Assembly: GCA_963717945.1 (NCBI GenBank)
Contig: CAVQXT010000007.1
Coordinates: 248,001-312,000, forward strand
Source of the DNA: FEN-299 sp963717945
Lineage (GTDB): Bacteria > Acidobacteriota > Vicinamibacteria > Vicinamibacterales > Fen-181
DNA: 64,000 nt
Direction: 5' to 3'
Shown: one piece after another, positions 38,203-45,701 of the stretch
How the letters are laid out: each line of letters opens with the position of its first letter
Numbering within the stretch: position 1 is the first letter of the stretch
The notes under the pieces: generated by a model
What the model was told of the DNA's origin: nothing
Database searches by the model: none
What the model saw: only the letters and a program-made list of their open reading frames with translations
Translations under genes and position numbers: made by a program

Positions 38203-38814
38203 CTAGACGATCTTGATGAACTGCTTGCCCGGCGTGAAGCACACGGGGCACTTCTCGAACGTCACCGTCGTGACCGTGTTGCCGCACTGCGGGCACACGT
38301 AGAACGTTTTCGCCTGTTTCCAGGCCTGGAGATTGGCAGCCGCCTCGCCGTACAGTTTCGCGTGCTGGGTCTCGGCCGCGATCGCGAAGTTGAAGGCGCG
38401 CAGCGCGTCCTTGTTCCCCGACGCCTTCGCCTCGGCGATGAACTCGGGGTACATCTTGTCGCGCTCGTAGGTTTCCCCCTCGACGGCGGCCTTCAAGTTG
38501 TCGGCGGTCGTCTTGATCTCGGGCAGCTTGATGTCGGCCTTCGGCGTGCCGCCGAGCGTCTTGATGACCTCGGCGTGGCGGGTGGCGTGCACCTCCTCGG
38601 CCCTGGCCGCCGCGCGGAACAGCGACGCGACGCCCGCGAACCCTTCCTGGTCGGCCTTCTTCGCGAACTCGGTGTACTTGGCCCTGGCGTTGGACTCGCC
38701 GTTGTAGGCGGCCATCAGGTTGTCCAGCGTCTTCGACGGCGCGGCCAGGGCGCTGCCGGACGCGACGACCACGAGCACGAGCGCAGCGATCATGACGGTG
38801 AGCGTTCTGAACAT
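38203..38814 (-). CDS. Exported rubrerythrin
   Basis: A 203-residue diiron peroxidase-type protein with a C-terminal rubredoxin-like centre. The ferritin-like domain shows ESNARAKYTEFAKKADQEG, RAEEVHATRHAEV, EGETYERDKMYPEF and AETQHAKLYGEA, which carry the diiron glutamates and histidines. The rubredoxin-like knuckles are CPQCG and CPVC. The first 25 residues form a clear Sec signal peptide (LTVMIAALVLVVVASGSALAAP). Most rubrerythrins are cytosolic, so export is unusual. GAGGAGG lies just before the ATG. It may protect the envelope from peroxide. Confidence 0.92.
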   Translation of the reverse strand: MFRTLTVMIAALVLVVVASGSALAAPSKTLDNLMAAYNGESNARAKYTEFAKKADQEGFAGVASLFRAAARAEEVHATRHAEVIKTLGGTPKADIKLPEIKTTADNLKAAVEGETYERDKMYPEFIAEAKASGNKDALRAFNFAIAAETQHAKLYGEAAANLQAWKQAKTFYVCPQCGNTVTTVTFEKCPVCFTPGKQFIKIV

Positions 38815-39355
38815 CGGGCCTCCTCACAGAAGTAAAGGAACACGGACCCTGACGGGGCGTCAGCGCCGGAATGGAGCGGCCACGCTCCGGGCAGGAACAT
38901 GATAAACCACTCAAATTCGGATAAAGAGACTCCGAAAGGCGTACAAAGGTGACAACTCCGGACGCGGAAAGGCAAGACGACAGCGGAGCAGGGAGCGGCT
39001 TGGCGAGAGCGCCGAAAACGGAAACGTCACGTTCGCCATCCGGACCCAGTGACTGCGGGCCCCCATCCGCAGGCAACCAAGTGACGAACGGCGAGACGTG
39101 ACAATCACCGATAACGCAAGGCGAATGCCACTACCCGGCTCTGCGGATTCCTGCTGCATTTCTCACCATCGCCGAGCTTCCGCGCGTCGAATAGCCGGAG
39201 GTCCGGCAGGAGTCTGTCGGCGGGTGACGGAATTCCGGCGCTCGTGCGCCAATAAGACGACAGTCCGTGGTGACCCATGCCTCGACGCCGAATGTGTGGC
39301 ATTGTAGGGGCAGCAGTTCGGGTCGGTTCGGTCACGGTCTTCTGGAGCGCGACAC
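38815..39355. other. 541-base intergenic region, no gene seen
   Basis: I find no convincing gene here; the short frames lack codon structure or a ribosome-binding site. On the rubrerythrin side, two small hairpins lie in the presumed leader: TGACGGGGCGTCA at 38850-38862 and GGAGCG/CGCTCC at 38873-38888. An AT-rich patch at 38899-38930 (TATCAT on the minus strand) may hold the rubrerythrin promoter. The rest, to the start of the beta-propeller gene, shows nothing I can name, and no heptad or REP repeat was noticed. Confidence 0.6.
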
Positions 39356-40597
39356 GTGATGCAGGCGGGCGTCGTCCGACGTCGGTGGGGCTGGGCGGGG
39401 CTGGTGTTCGTCCTGGCCGCCGGCTCTCTGCTGGCTGCGGGCCAGGGGGCGCGTCGGCGGTCGCCGAACTACCCGGCGTCATACCCGGAACTCGGCATCA
39501 CGCTCATCGATGAATGGGTGACGGACCTCGACGTGTCACGCGGCGGTACGTCGCTCGCCTACTCCCGCCACGATCCCCGCGACTGGTATGTGGACATCTG
39601 GACCAGCGGGCGGTCCGGCAGGAACCGCCGGTGCATGACATGCGAGCTGACCGAGCCGGCGAAGCACCGCGGGGGCGCGGGCTGGCACCCGTCGGGCCGG
39701 TTCCTGGCCTTCTCGGCAGAGAACGACGATGTGCGGACGAGGAAAGGGGACCGGCTGGCCGAGCCCGAGGTCGGCCTGAACACCAATCTCTGGGTGATGT
39801 CCGACGACGGGGCCAAGGCGTGGCGGCTGACCGACTACAAGACCGACTATGCGAGCCCCCGGGGCGTCCTCTTCCCTCGCTTCTCGCCGGACGGGAAGCA
39901 TCTCGCGTGGTCGGGGCCGGTCGATTACGCGAAGACCGGGGCCGGGCGCGAGTGGGGCGAGTGGGCCATCTACATGGCCGACTTCGACGTCCAGTCCGGA
40001 GCGCCGGCGATCAGGAACATCCGAACGCTGCAACCGGGCGACCAGCACGGCTACTACCAGCTCGACGATTGGTCGTCCGACGGCCGCCGCCTTCTCATCA
40101 GCGCGAATCCCAACCCCGGGCAACCGGTGACCGGGCTCGACATCTGCGAGCTGGACCTGGTGTCTGGCGCGTTCCGGAACCTGACGCGCACGCCCCGCGA
40201 GTGGGATCAGTTCGCGCACTACTCGCCCGACGGCCGGCACGTCATCTGGGCCTCGTCGCGCGGTCTCGCGGTGCGCTTCAGGTCGCTGGACGGCGTGAAT
40301 TGGCGCAGGGACATCAAGACCGAGCTGTGGATGATGAACCGTGACGGCGCGGGCGTGAGGCGGCTGACCTTCTTCAACGAAGCCGGCTGGCAGGATTACG
40401 CGTGGTTCCGCGCGCAGGTGGCCGGCACCGCGGGAGTCTACGTCGCCGACAACGCGTATCTCGGCGACGCGTCGCACGTCGCCGTCGTGCTCGCCTACGA
40501 CACGCCCCAGGGGCTGTTCGGCGGCGTGCTGGCCGTGCTGGATCTCGACCGCCGCCGGCCGATGACCGACCTCCCAGTCCCGGCATCCGGCCGCTGA
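39356..40597 (+). CDS. Exported TolB/PD40-type beta-propeller protein
   Basis: A 413-residue protein with an N-terminal signal or anchor (GWAGLVFVLAAGSLLAAGQG). Repeated blade motifs, including LFPRFSPDGKHLAWSG, GAGWHPSGRFLAFSAEND, WSSDGRRLLISANPNP and FAHYSPDGRHVIWASS, are the WD40-like PD40 repeats seen in TolB and dipeptidyl-peptidase propellers. No hydrolase domain follows. Three Cys residues (CMTC and CEL) may form a disulfide. The start is the GTG at 39356, eight bases after GGAG; ATG 39359 is an alternative. It probably binds a ligand or protein in the periplasm, but no partner is evident. Confidence 0.78.
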   Translation: MMQAGVVRRRWGWAGLVFVLAAGSLLAAGQGARRRSPNYPASYPELGITLIDEWVTDLDVSRGGTSLAYSRHDPRDWYVDIWTSGRSGRNRRCMTCELTEPAKHRGGAGWHPSGRFLAFSAENDDVRTRKGDRLAEPEVGLNTNLWVMSDDGAKAWRLTDYKTDYASPRGVLFPRFSPDGKHLAWSGPVDYAKTGAGREWGEWAIYMADFDVQSGAPAIRNIRTLQPGDQHGYYQLDDWSSDGRRLLISANPNPGQPVTGLDICELDLVSGAFRNLTRTPREWDQFAHYSPDGRHVIWASSRGLAVRFRSLDGVNWRRDIKTELWMMNRDGAGVRRLTFFNEAGWQDYAWFRAQVAGTAGVYVADNAYLGDASHVAVVLAYDTPQGLFGGVLAVLDLDRRRPMTDLPVPASGR

Positions 40598-40615
40598 CCG
40601 CCGCACGTCCTCCGC

Positions 40616-42454
40616 TCAGTCATCGAGCCCAACGCTCCGCAGCAGCTTCAGCGCGTTCCGCGAGGTCGCGATGCCGGGCTGCAGCCGGTAATCGAACACG
40701 AGGCGCACGCCCTCGCCGTCCTGCTCCACTCCCTCGGCGAAGTGCACCGGGTGGCAAGCGGCCGCGAGCTCGTCGCATGCGGCGAGTTCCAGATCGTGCG
40801 TGGTCACGACGCCGATGGTCGGCAGGTCGAGCAAGTGGCGCAGCACGCGGCGCACGGCGACCTGGCGCTCGGCGGTGTTGGTGCCCTGCAGCACCTCGTC
40901 GAGCAGGTACAGCACGCGAGGCCCGCCGTCGCGCGCCGATTTCGCGGTCGTGACCACCAGCTTGAGGCGCTCGAGCGCCGCCATGAAGTACGACACGCCG
41001 GCCTCGAGCGAGTCCTGGACGCGGATGCTCGTGCACGGGCGCAGCGGAGGCATCCTCAGGCGGTCGGCGCACACGGGGCCGCCGGCCTGCGCGAGCACGA
41101 CGTTGATGCCGATGGCCCGCAGCAGCGTGCTCTTGCCGGACATGTTCGACCCGGTGACCATCAGGAAGCCCCCGGGCGGGCCGACCGTCACGTCGTTCGC
41201 CACGCGGCGGTCGGCGGCGATCAGGGGATGGCCGAGTTGGCGCGCCTCGAGGACGGCCGACGACTCGTCGATCTCGGGGAACGCCCAGGACGGGTTGTCG
41301 TGCCTGAGCGAGGCGAGCGCCGCGAGCGCGTCGAACTGCCCGAGCGCGGCGTACCACTGGCGGAGATGCGGCCCCGCCCGCTTCTGCCACCGCTCGAGCG
41401 CGGCGAGCACGTGGAAGTCCCACAGCGTGACGAGCGCGACCACGGGGTGGAAGATGGCGACCCGCCTGAAGTCGGCCATCTGCTCGATCCGCGACAACCT
41501 CGTCATCTCGCGCGCGGCCGTCGTGCCCGACGCCCGCAGCTCCTCCTGCAGGCGCCGCAGGAGCGGCGACGAACAGGGCATGCCCGCCATCTGCGCAAAC
41601 AGCGCGGCGTGGTGACGGACCAGGCCGAACCTCGAGAACACGCGCGCGAAAGTCTGCGCAATTCGCTTGCCGAACGCGGCCATCATCAGTGCCGACAGGC
41701 CCGCCGGCCAGAGCCAGAGCCATCGGTCGATGAGACCGCCGATCTGCACGGCGAGGAGCCCGACGATCGTCCCTGCCAGCAGGCGTACCGCCCACATGGC
41801 GGCGCGCCGCCGCGTGAACCACGGACCCTTCTCGGCCCAGGCGAACAGGTCGTCGAGCGCCTCGCGTGCCGGTTCGATGAGGCGCCCCAGCGCGGCGAAC
41901 GTCTCCCGGCCCTCCTCGAGTCGCGCCAGTTCGTCCACCGCCTCCTGGCGGCCGCGGACCACGTCCGGGGTCGCGCCCTCGGCGAGCCAGGCGGCGAGCG
42001 TGGCCCGCCCCGCGTCGGTGCCGGCGCACCCGAGCAACTGGTACACCGACGCGTGGCCGAACACGTCGAGATCGTCGGCATACGGGTGCGTCGGGCCCGG
42101 CCCGGCGGTCGGCGACGGCGGGAGCGCGTTCCAGTCTCGCGAGACGCGCGCGGCGGCGTCGGCGTTCACCTGCGCGAGGGCGGCCGCCCACCGTTCGCGC
42201 CACTCGATTCGGGCGTGCCAGGCGATCAGGACGAAGAAGAGGACGAAGCCCGCGACCCCGGCGCCGATCCGAGCCGCCGTGTGCGACACCGGTCCGGGGA
42301 AGACGGACAGGACGCTGGCCGCGGCGGCCAGGAACACGACCAGGCGCGCGTACGACAGGGAACGGGACTGGCGCGCGATCGCCGCCCGCTCGGCCGTGTA
42401 CCGGTTCGTTGCGTCGCGATACCTGGCGGCCTGGCTGTTGTCGGGTTCGGACAT
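40616..42454 (-). CDS. Membrane-anchored MutS-like ATPase
   Basis: A 612-residue protein with the C-terminal ATPase of the MutS superfamily but no mismatch-recognition domain. Two hydrophobic hairpins are visible: residues 35-80 (ARLVVFLAAAASVL and IGAGVAGFVLFFVLIAWHA) and about 215-260 (LLAGTIVGLLAVQIGGLIDRWLWLWPAGL). The ATPase part has Walker A TGSNMSGKST, the Walker B LYLLDEVLQGTN and VVTTHDLELA. Proteins of this design are widespread in Acidobacteria and Bacteroidetes and are uncharacterised. It is divergent from the VirJ-like gene across 141 bases. Confidence 0.85.
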   Translation of the reverse strand: MSEPDNSQAARYRDATNRYTAERAAIARQSRSLSYARLVVFLAAAASVLSVFPGPVSHTAARIGAGVAGFVLFFVLIAWHARIEWRERWAAALAQVNADAAARVSRDWNALPPSPTAGPGPTHPYADDLDVFGHASVYQLLGCAGTDAGRATLAAWLAEGATPDVVRGRQEAVDELARLEEGRETFAALGRLIEPAREALDDLFAWAEKGPWFTRRRAAMWAVRLLAGTIVGLLAVQIGGLIDRWLWLWPAGLSALMMAAFGKRIAQTFARVFSRFGLVRHHAALFAQMAGMPCSSPLLRRLQEELRASGTTAAREMTRLSRIEQMADFRRVAIFHPVVALVTLWDFHVLAALERWQKRAGPHLRQWYAALGQFDALAALASLRHDNPSWAFPEIDESSAVLEARQLGHPLIAADRRVANDVTVGPPGGFLMVTGSNMSGKSTLLRAIGINVVLAQAGGPVCADRLRMPPLRPCTSIRVQDSLEAGVSYFMAALERLKLVVTTAKSARDGGPRVLYLLDEVLQGTNTAERQVAVRRVLRHLLDLPTIGVVTTHDLELAACDELAAACHPVHFAEGVEQDGEGVRLVFDYRLQPGIATSRNALKLLRSVGLDD

Positions 42455-42517
42455 CGTGTTCCTGTCGTCGGATCGAATGGCCCGGAGCCGTCTCGGCGTG
42501 CCGGCGCGCGTGGTCGG

Positions 42518-42523
42518 TATAAT
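42518..42523 (+). promoter_or_regulatory. Candidate -10 box for the VirJ-like gene pair
   Basis: A perfect TATAAT lies 72 bases before the first start codon. No clear -35 box is present. Confidence 0.45.
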
Positions 42524-42595
42524 AAAGCACTGCGTCCGACGCGTCGGGCAATTACGGTCTGCCCGATCGACTGGCGGCGCTCCGGTAGGAGGCCG

Positions 42596-43441
42596 ATGCG
42601 CACTCTCTTGCCGCTTGTCAGCGTCCTCGTGTCCCTGGCCGCGGGCGGGTGCGTGCCGCGGCTGACCGTGCGCTCGCCCCAGAAGCCGGTCGAGTTCGTG
42701 CGGACCATGACACTCTACGACCATCCGCTGGAGCTGCACCTCGCGCGGCCCGCCCAGCTGCAGCCGGGCACGCCGCTGCTGTTCTACGCGACCGGCGATG
42801 GCGGCTGGCGGGGCAAGGACCTCGACACGTTCCGCCACTTGATCCGGTGGGGCTACCCGGTGGCCGGGTTCAGCGCCCCGAGCTACCTGAGCCACCTCGG
42901 CTTCGTCTCGGGGACGACGACGCCCGCGCGCCTCGCGAGGGATTACCAGCGCCTGATCGAATTCGCCAAGCAGACGTTGAATCTGCCGGCGTCGACGCGC
43001 ACGGTGCTCGTCGGCGTTTCGCGGGGCGCCGGCCTGGCTGTCGTCGCGGCCGGCCGGCGCGAGCTCAACGTCGAACTCGCCGGCGTGCTGGCAGTCGCGC
43101 TCACCGGCGAAGAGGAGTACGTCCGGCACTACCGCGTGAAGCCTGGCCTCACGCCGGCCGACATGCCCACACGGGAACGGGTCGAGTTCCGGACCTACGA
43201 ATACCTGGACCGGCTGCGGGCCGTGCCGCTGGTCGTCATCCAGTCCACCGGCGACAATTACCTGCCCGCGACGGCCGCGCGCAAGCTGTTCGGGCCCGAC
43301 ACCGACCTGCGGCGGTTCGTGTCGATCCAGGCGCGGGACCACAGTTTCGACGGGGGGCGCGAGGCGCTTTTCGCCGCGATGGCCGACGCCCTCACGTGGA
43401 TGTCCACCAGGCCGCCGTCGCCGGCCACGCCGCTGAAGTGA
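42596..43441 (+). CDS. VirJ/AcvB-like alpha/beta hydrolase lipoprotein
   Basis: A 281-residue alpha/beta-hydrolase with a lipoprotein leader (SVLVSLAAGGC). The nucleophile elbow is GVSRGAG. Segments LLFYATGDGGWRGKDLDTFRHLIRWGYPVAGFSAPSY and DHSFDGG (probable catalytic His) match the VirJ domain. AcvB of Agrobacterium is reported to hydrolyse lysyl-phosphatidylglycerol; whether this copy does so is unknown. An AGGAGG ribosome-binding site lies four bases upstream of the ATG. A paralogue follows 16 bases downstream. Confidence 0.8.
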   Translation: MRTLLPLVSVLVSLAAGGCVPRLTVRSPQKPVEFVRTMTLYDHPLELHLARPAQLQPGTPLLFYATGDGGWRGKDLDTFRHLIRWGYPVAGFSAPSYLSHLGFVSGTTTPARLARDYQRLIEFAKQTLNLPASTRTVLVGVSRGAGLAVVAAGRRELNVELAGVLAVALTGEEEYVRHYRVKPGLTPADMPTRERVEFRTYEYLDRLRAVPLVVIQSTGDNYLPATAARKLFGPDTDLRRFVSIQARDHSFDGGREALFAAMADALTWMSTRPPSPATPLK

Positions 43442-43457
43442 TTCATCAGGACCAGTC

Positions 43458-44270
43458 ATGATCAACTCCTCCGTCTTCGCCTTCCGCCGTCGCGTGCTCG
43501 TGGCCGCGGCCCTGGTGTGCGCCGCAGCGGGCGTCGCGCACGCCACGCCCGGCCAGCAGTTCGACTTCACCGTGCGCGGCAAGACGCTCACCGTCACCGT
43601 CTACCGACCGGCACAGGCGCAGCCGCTCGGGACAATCTTCATGGGCAGCGGGGACGTCGGGTGGGTGGGCCTCGCGGTCGACCTGTCGCAGTTCCTGTCG
43701 GACAAGGGGTACACCGTCGTCGGCATCAACGTCCGGCAATACCTCAGCGCGTTCACGAGCGGCAAGGCGACGCTGACGACCAAGGATCCGCCCGGGGACT
43801 ACGGCAGCCTCTTCCGCTTCCTGACGGAGAAGAAGCTGCTCACACCGCCGATCGTTCTCTCGGGCGTGTCGGAAGGCGCGGCGCTGGCGGTGCTGGCCGG
43901 GGCCGGGGAGCAGAACCGCTCCTGGGTGAACGGCGTCATGACGATGGGGCTGCCGCCGTCGGCGGAATTGGGCTGGCGGTGGACCGATTTCACGAGCTGG
44001 ATCACGAAGAAGGACTCCAACGAGCCGATGTTTGCGCCGAAGGAGTTCGTGCCGGCCATCGCGCCGGTGCCGCTGTGCATGCTGCAGTCGAAGGTCGACG
44101 AATACGTGACGCCGGCCGACTACAAGTTGTTCGAGAGCATCGCCCGCGAGCCGAAGAAGTTCGTGCTCATCGACGCGAGCAACCACCGCTTCACCGATCG
44201 CCGGTCGGAGCTGCAGACCGAGGTCATCGGCTGCCTCGCCTGGATGCGGGAGCACCAGCCGCCGATGTGA
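43458..44270 (+). CDS. Second VirJ-like exported alpha/beta hydrolase
   Basis: A 270-residue paralogue of the previous protein. It has a Sec signal peptide (RRVLVAAALVCAAAGVAHATP) and no lipobox cysteine, so it should be soluble in the periplasm. The nucleophile elbow is GVSEGAA and the presumed catalytic His is in ASNHRFTDR. The strand IFMGSGDVGWVGLAVDLSQFLSDKGYTVVGINVRQYLSAF aligns with the GDGGW region of the first copy. The two genes probably form an operon. The pair may act on a membrane lipid or cell-wall ester from two positions. Confidence 0.75.
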   Translation: MINSSVFAFRRRVLVAAALVCAAAGVAHATPGQQFDFTVRGKTLTVTVYRPAQAQPLGTIFMGSGDVGWVGLAVDLSQFLSDKGYTVVGINVRQYLSAFTSGKATLTTKDPPGDYGSLFRFLTEKKLLTPPIVLSGVSEGAALAVLAGAGEQNRSWVNGVMTMGLPPSAELGWRWTDFTSWITKKDSNEPMFAPKEFVPAIAPVPLCMLQSKVDEYVTPADYKLFESIAREPKKFVLIDASNHRFTDRRSELQTEVIGCLAWMREHQPPM

Positions 44271-44275
44271 CGCGC

Positions 44276-44294
44276 GGCGGCGGCCGGCCGCCGG
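44276..44294. terminator. Short GC palindrome between convergent genes
   Basis: A GGCGGCCGGCCGCC palindrome occupies the 24-base gap between the convergent second hydrolase gene and dinB. It could be a bidirectional terminator, but it has no T-run. Confidence 0.35.
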
Positions 44295-45407
44295 TCAGGC
44301 GTCCGCCGGGCCGTCGAACAAGGGCAGCCGCGCGACGGGCCGGCGCCGCTCGATCTCACCGGGTGCGTCGCACAGGTTGTGGACCGTGACGCCCAGCAGG
44401 CGCACGGGCCTGCGGCCCGCCTCGGTCCTCGCCAGCAGGTCCAGCGCGCGGCCGACGATGTCGTCGCGATCGCAGCCCGCCGCTGCGCGCGTGTGGCTGC
44501 GCGTGATGGTCGTGAAGTCGGAGTACCGCACCTTGATCGTCACCGTGCGCGCGTAGCGCTGGTGGCGTTCCAGCCAGTCGGCGGCGTCCGCCGCCATCGC
44601 TTCGATCTCGGTCCGGATCCGCTCGAGTTCGGTGAGATCCTGCGAGTAGGTGTTTTCGCTGCCCGAGGATTTCGTCGGGCGGTCCGGTTCGACCGTCCGG
44701 TCGTCGATGCCGTGGGCGAGCCGCACGAGCCAGTCGGCCGAACTCCCGACCAGGCGCTCGAGCGCGTCGCGTCCGACTTCGCGGAGCTGCACGGCCTTGA
44801 CGATCCCCGCCGCGCGCAGCCGGCCGGCCGTGACCGGCCCGACGCCCCAGAGCGCGTCGACCGGCAGCTTCTGGAGGAACGCCTCGACGCGCCCGGGCGC
44901 GACGACGGTCAGGCCGTCGGGCTTCTTCCACCCCGAGGCGACCTTGGCCAGGAACTTGTTGGGCGCGACGCCGGCCGACGCCGTCAGGCGCGTCGTCTCG
45001 CGGATGGCGTCCTTGATCCGGCGGGCGACGGCCATGCCCAGCGTCTCGCCCCAGGCGTTCTCGGTGACGTCGAGATACGCTTCGTCGAGCGAGAGCGGCT
45101 CGACCAGGGGCGTCACCGAGCGGAAGATCGCGAACACCGCCGCCGACACCTCGCGGTACTTGCGAAAGTCGGGCCGGACGATGACGAGGCCCGGGCACCG
45201 GCGCAGCGCGACCGCGCTCGACATGGCGGAGTGGACGCCGAAGCGGCGCGCCTCGTAGCTGGCGGCCGCCACGACGCCGCGATCCGACGGCCGGCCGCCC
45301 ACGGCCACCGGCCGGCCGGCGAGCGACGGGTCGTCGCGCTGCTCGACCGACGCGTAAAAGGCGTCCATGTCCACGTGCACGATGCGGCGAAGATCAGGCG
45401 AAGGCAC
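44295..45407 (-). CDS. dinB: DNA polymerase IV (Y-family)
   Basis: Error-prone translesion polymerase of 370 residues. The catalytic motifs are HVDMDAFYASVEQRDDPSL and LSLDEAYLDVT, and the fingers contain AAASYEARRFGVHSAM. The little-finger domain follows with NTYSQDLTELERI and VTIKVRYSDFTTITRSHT. No clear clamp-binding peptide is seen, though PLFDGP near the C-terminus (LPLFDGPADA) matches the usual QLxLF-like position. I chose the GTG at 45407, which is seven bases after a perfect TATAAT on the minus strand, so the mRNA is probably leaderless. A longer frame upstream would be transcription-incompatible with that box. Confidence 0.95.
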   Translation of the reverse strand: MPSPDLRRIVHVDMDAFYASVEQRDDPSLAGRPVAVGGRPSDRGVVAAASYEARRFGVHSAMSSAVALRRCPGLVIVRPDFRKYREVSAAVFAIFRSVTPLVEPLSLDEAYLDVTENAWGETLGMAVARRIKDAIRETTRLTASAGVAPNKFLAKVASGWKKPDGLTVVAPGRVEAFLQKLPVDALWGVGPVTAGRLRAAGIVKAVQLREVGRDALERLVGSSADWLVRLAHGIDDRTVEPDRPTKSSGSENTYSQDLTELERIRTEIEAMAADAADWLERHQRYARTVTIKVRYSDFTTITRSHTRAAAGCDRDDIVGRALDLLARTEAGRRPVRLLGVTVHNLCDAPGEIERRRPVARLPLFDGPADA

Positions 45408-45413
45408 GGGGGG

Positions 45414-45419
45414 ATTATA
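45414..45419 (-). promoter_or_regulatory. -10 box immediately upstream of dinB
   Basis: TATAAT on the minus strand, followed by six C residues and the GTG start codon. There is no space for a ribosome-binding site. No LexA-type operator is evident near it. Confidence 0.55.
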
Positions 45420-45453
45420 CGATTTTTGTGGTTGGCGGGGGGTGGGGAAGCGG

Positions 45454-45544
45454 GTCAATCGAAGAGGCTTGTCAATCGGGGAGACATGTCAATCGAAGAG
45501 ACATGTCAATCGGGGAGGCATGTCAATCGGGGAGGGTGGTCAAG
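45454..45544. repeat. 17-base tandem repeat array
   Basis: Five copies start at 45454, 45471, 45488, 45505 and 45522, and a partial sixth at 45539. The unit is GTCAATCGRRGAGRCAT. The junction GACATGTC is palindromic in some copies. It lies between the dinB promoter and the phospholipase B-like gene. Confidence 0.9.
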
Positions 45545-45674
45545 CCCAGCGTGGGAATCGGCCGCCCGGAGTCCGGGGCCCAAAACCGCGCCAATAATGC
45601 CGACGAAAGCCACAGCCGACAGCGCAACGGCCAGATGGCGCGCCATGGCCGGGGATTCTACTCCCATCGAAAGG

Positions 45675-45680
45675 TATAAT
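45675..45680 (+). promoter_or_regulatory. -10 box of the phospholipase B-like gene
   Basis: TATAAT lies nine bases before an ATG at 45690 and 21 bases before the preferred ATG at 45702. Transcription could start almost on the first ATG. Confidence 0.5.
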
Positions 45681-45701
45681 CCGGCCTCCATGGAGGTGTC
45701 G

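Noticed and set aside
38911..39307. Small open frames in the gap between rubrerythrin and the beta-propeller gene
   Set aside because: They lack ribosome-binding sites and typical codon use, and match nothing I know.
43442..43597. Upstream extension of the MutS-like gene to 43597
   Set aside because: The extension runs antisense through the VirJ-like genes. The ATG at 42454 gives a sensible N-terminus.
45454..45544. Possible CRISPR array or iterons of an origin
   Set aside because: There are no spacers, no DnaA boxes and no replication gene nearby; it is a plain tandem array.
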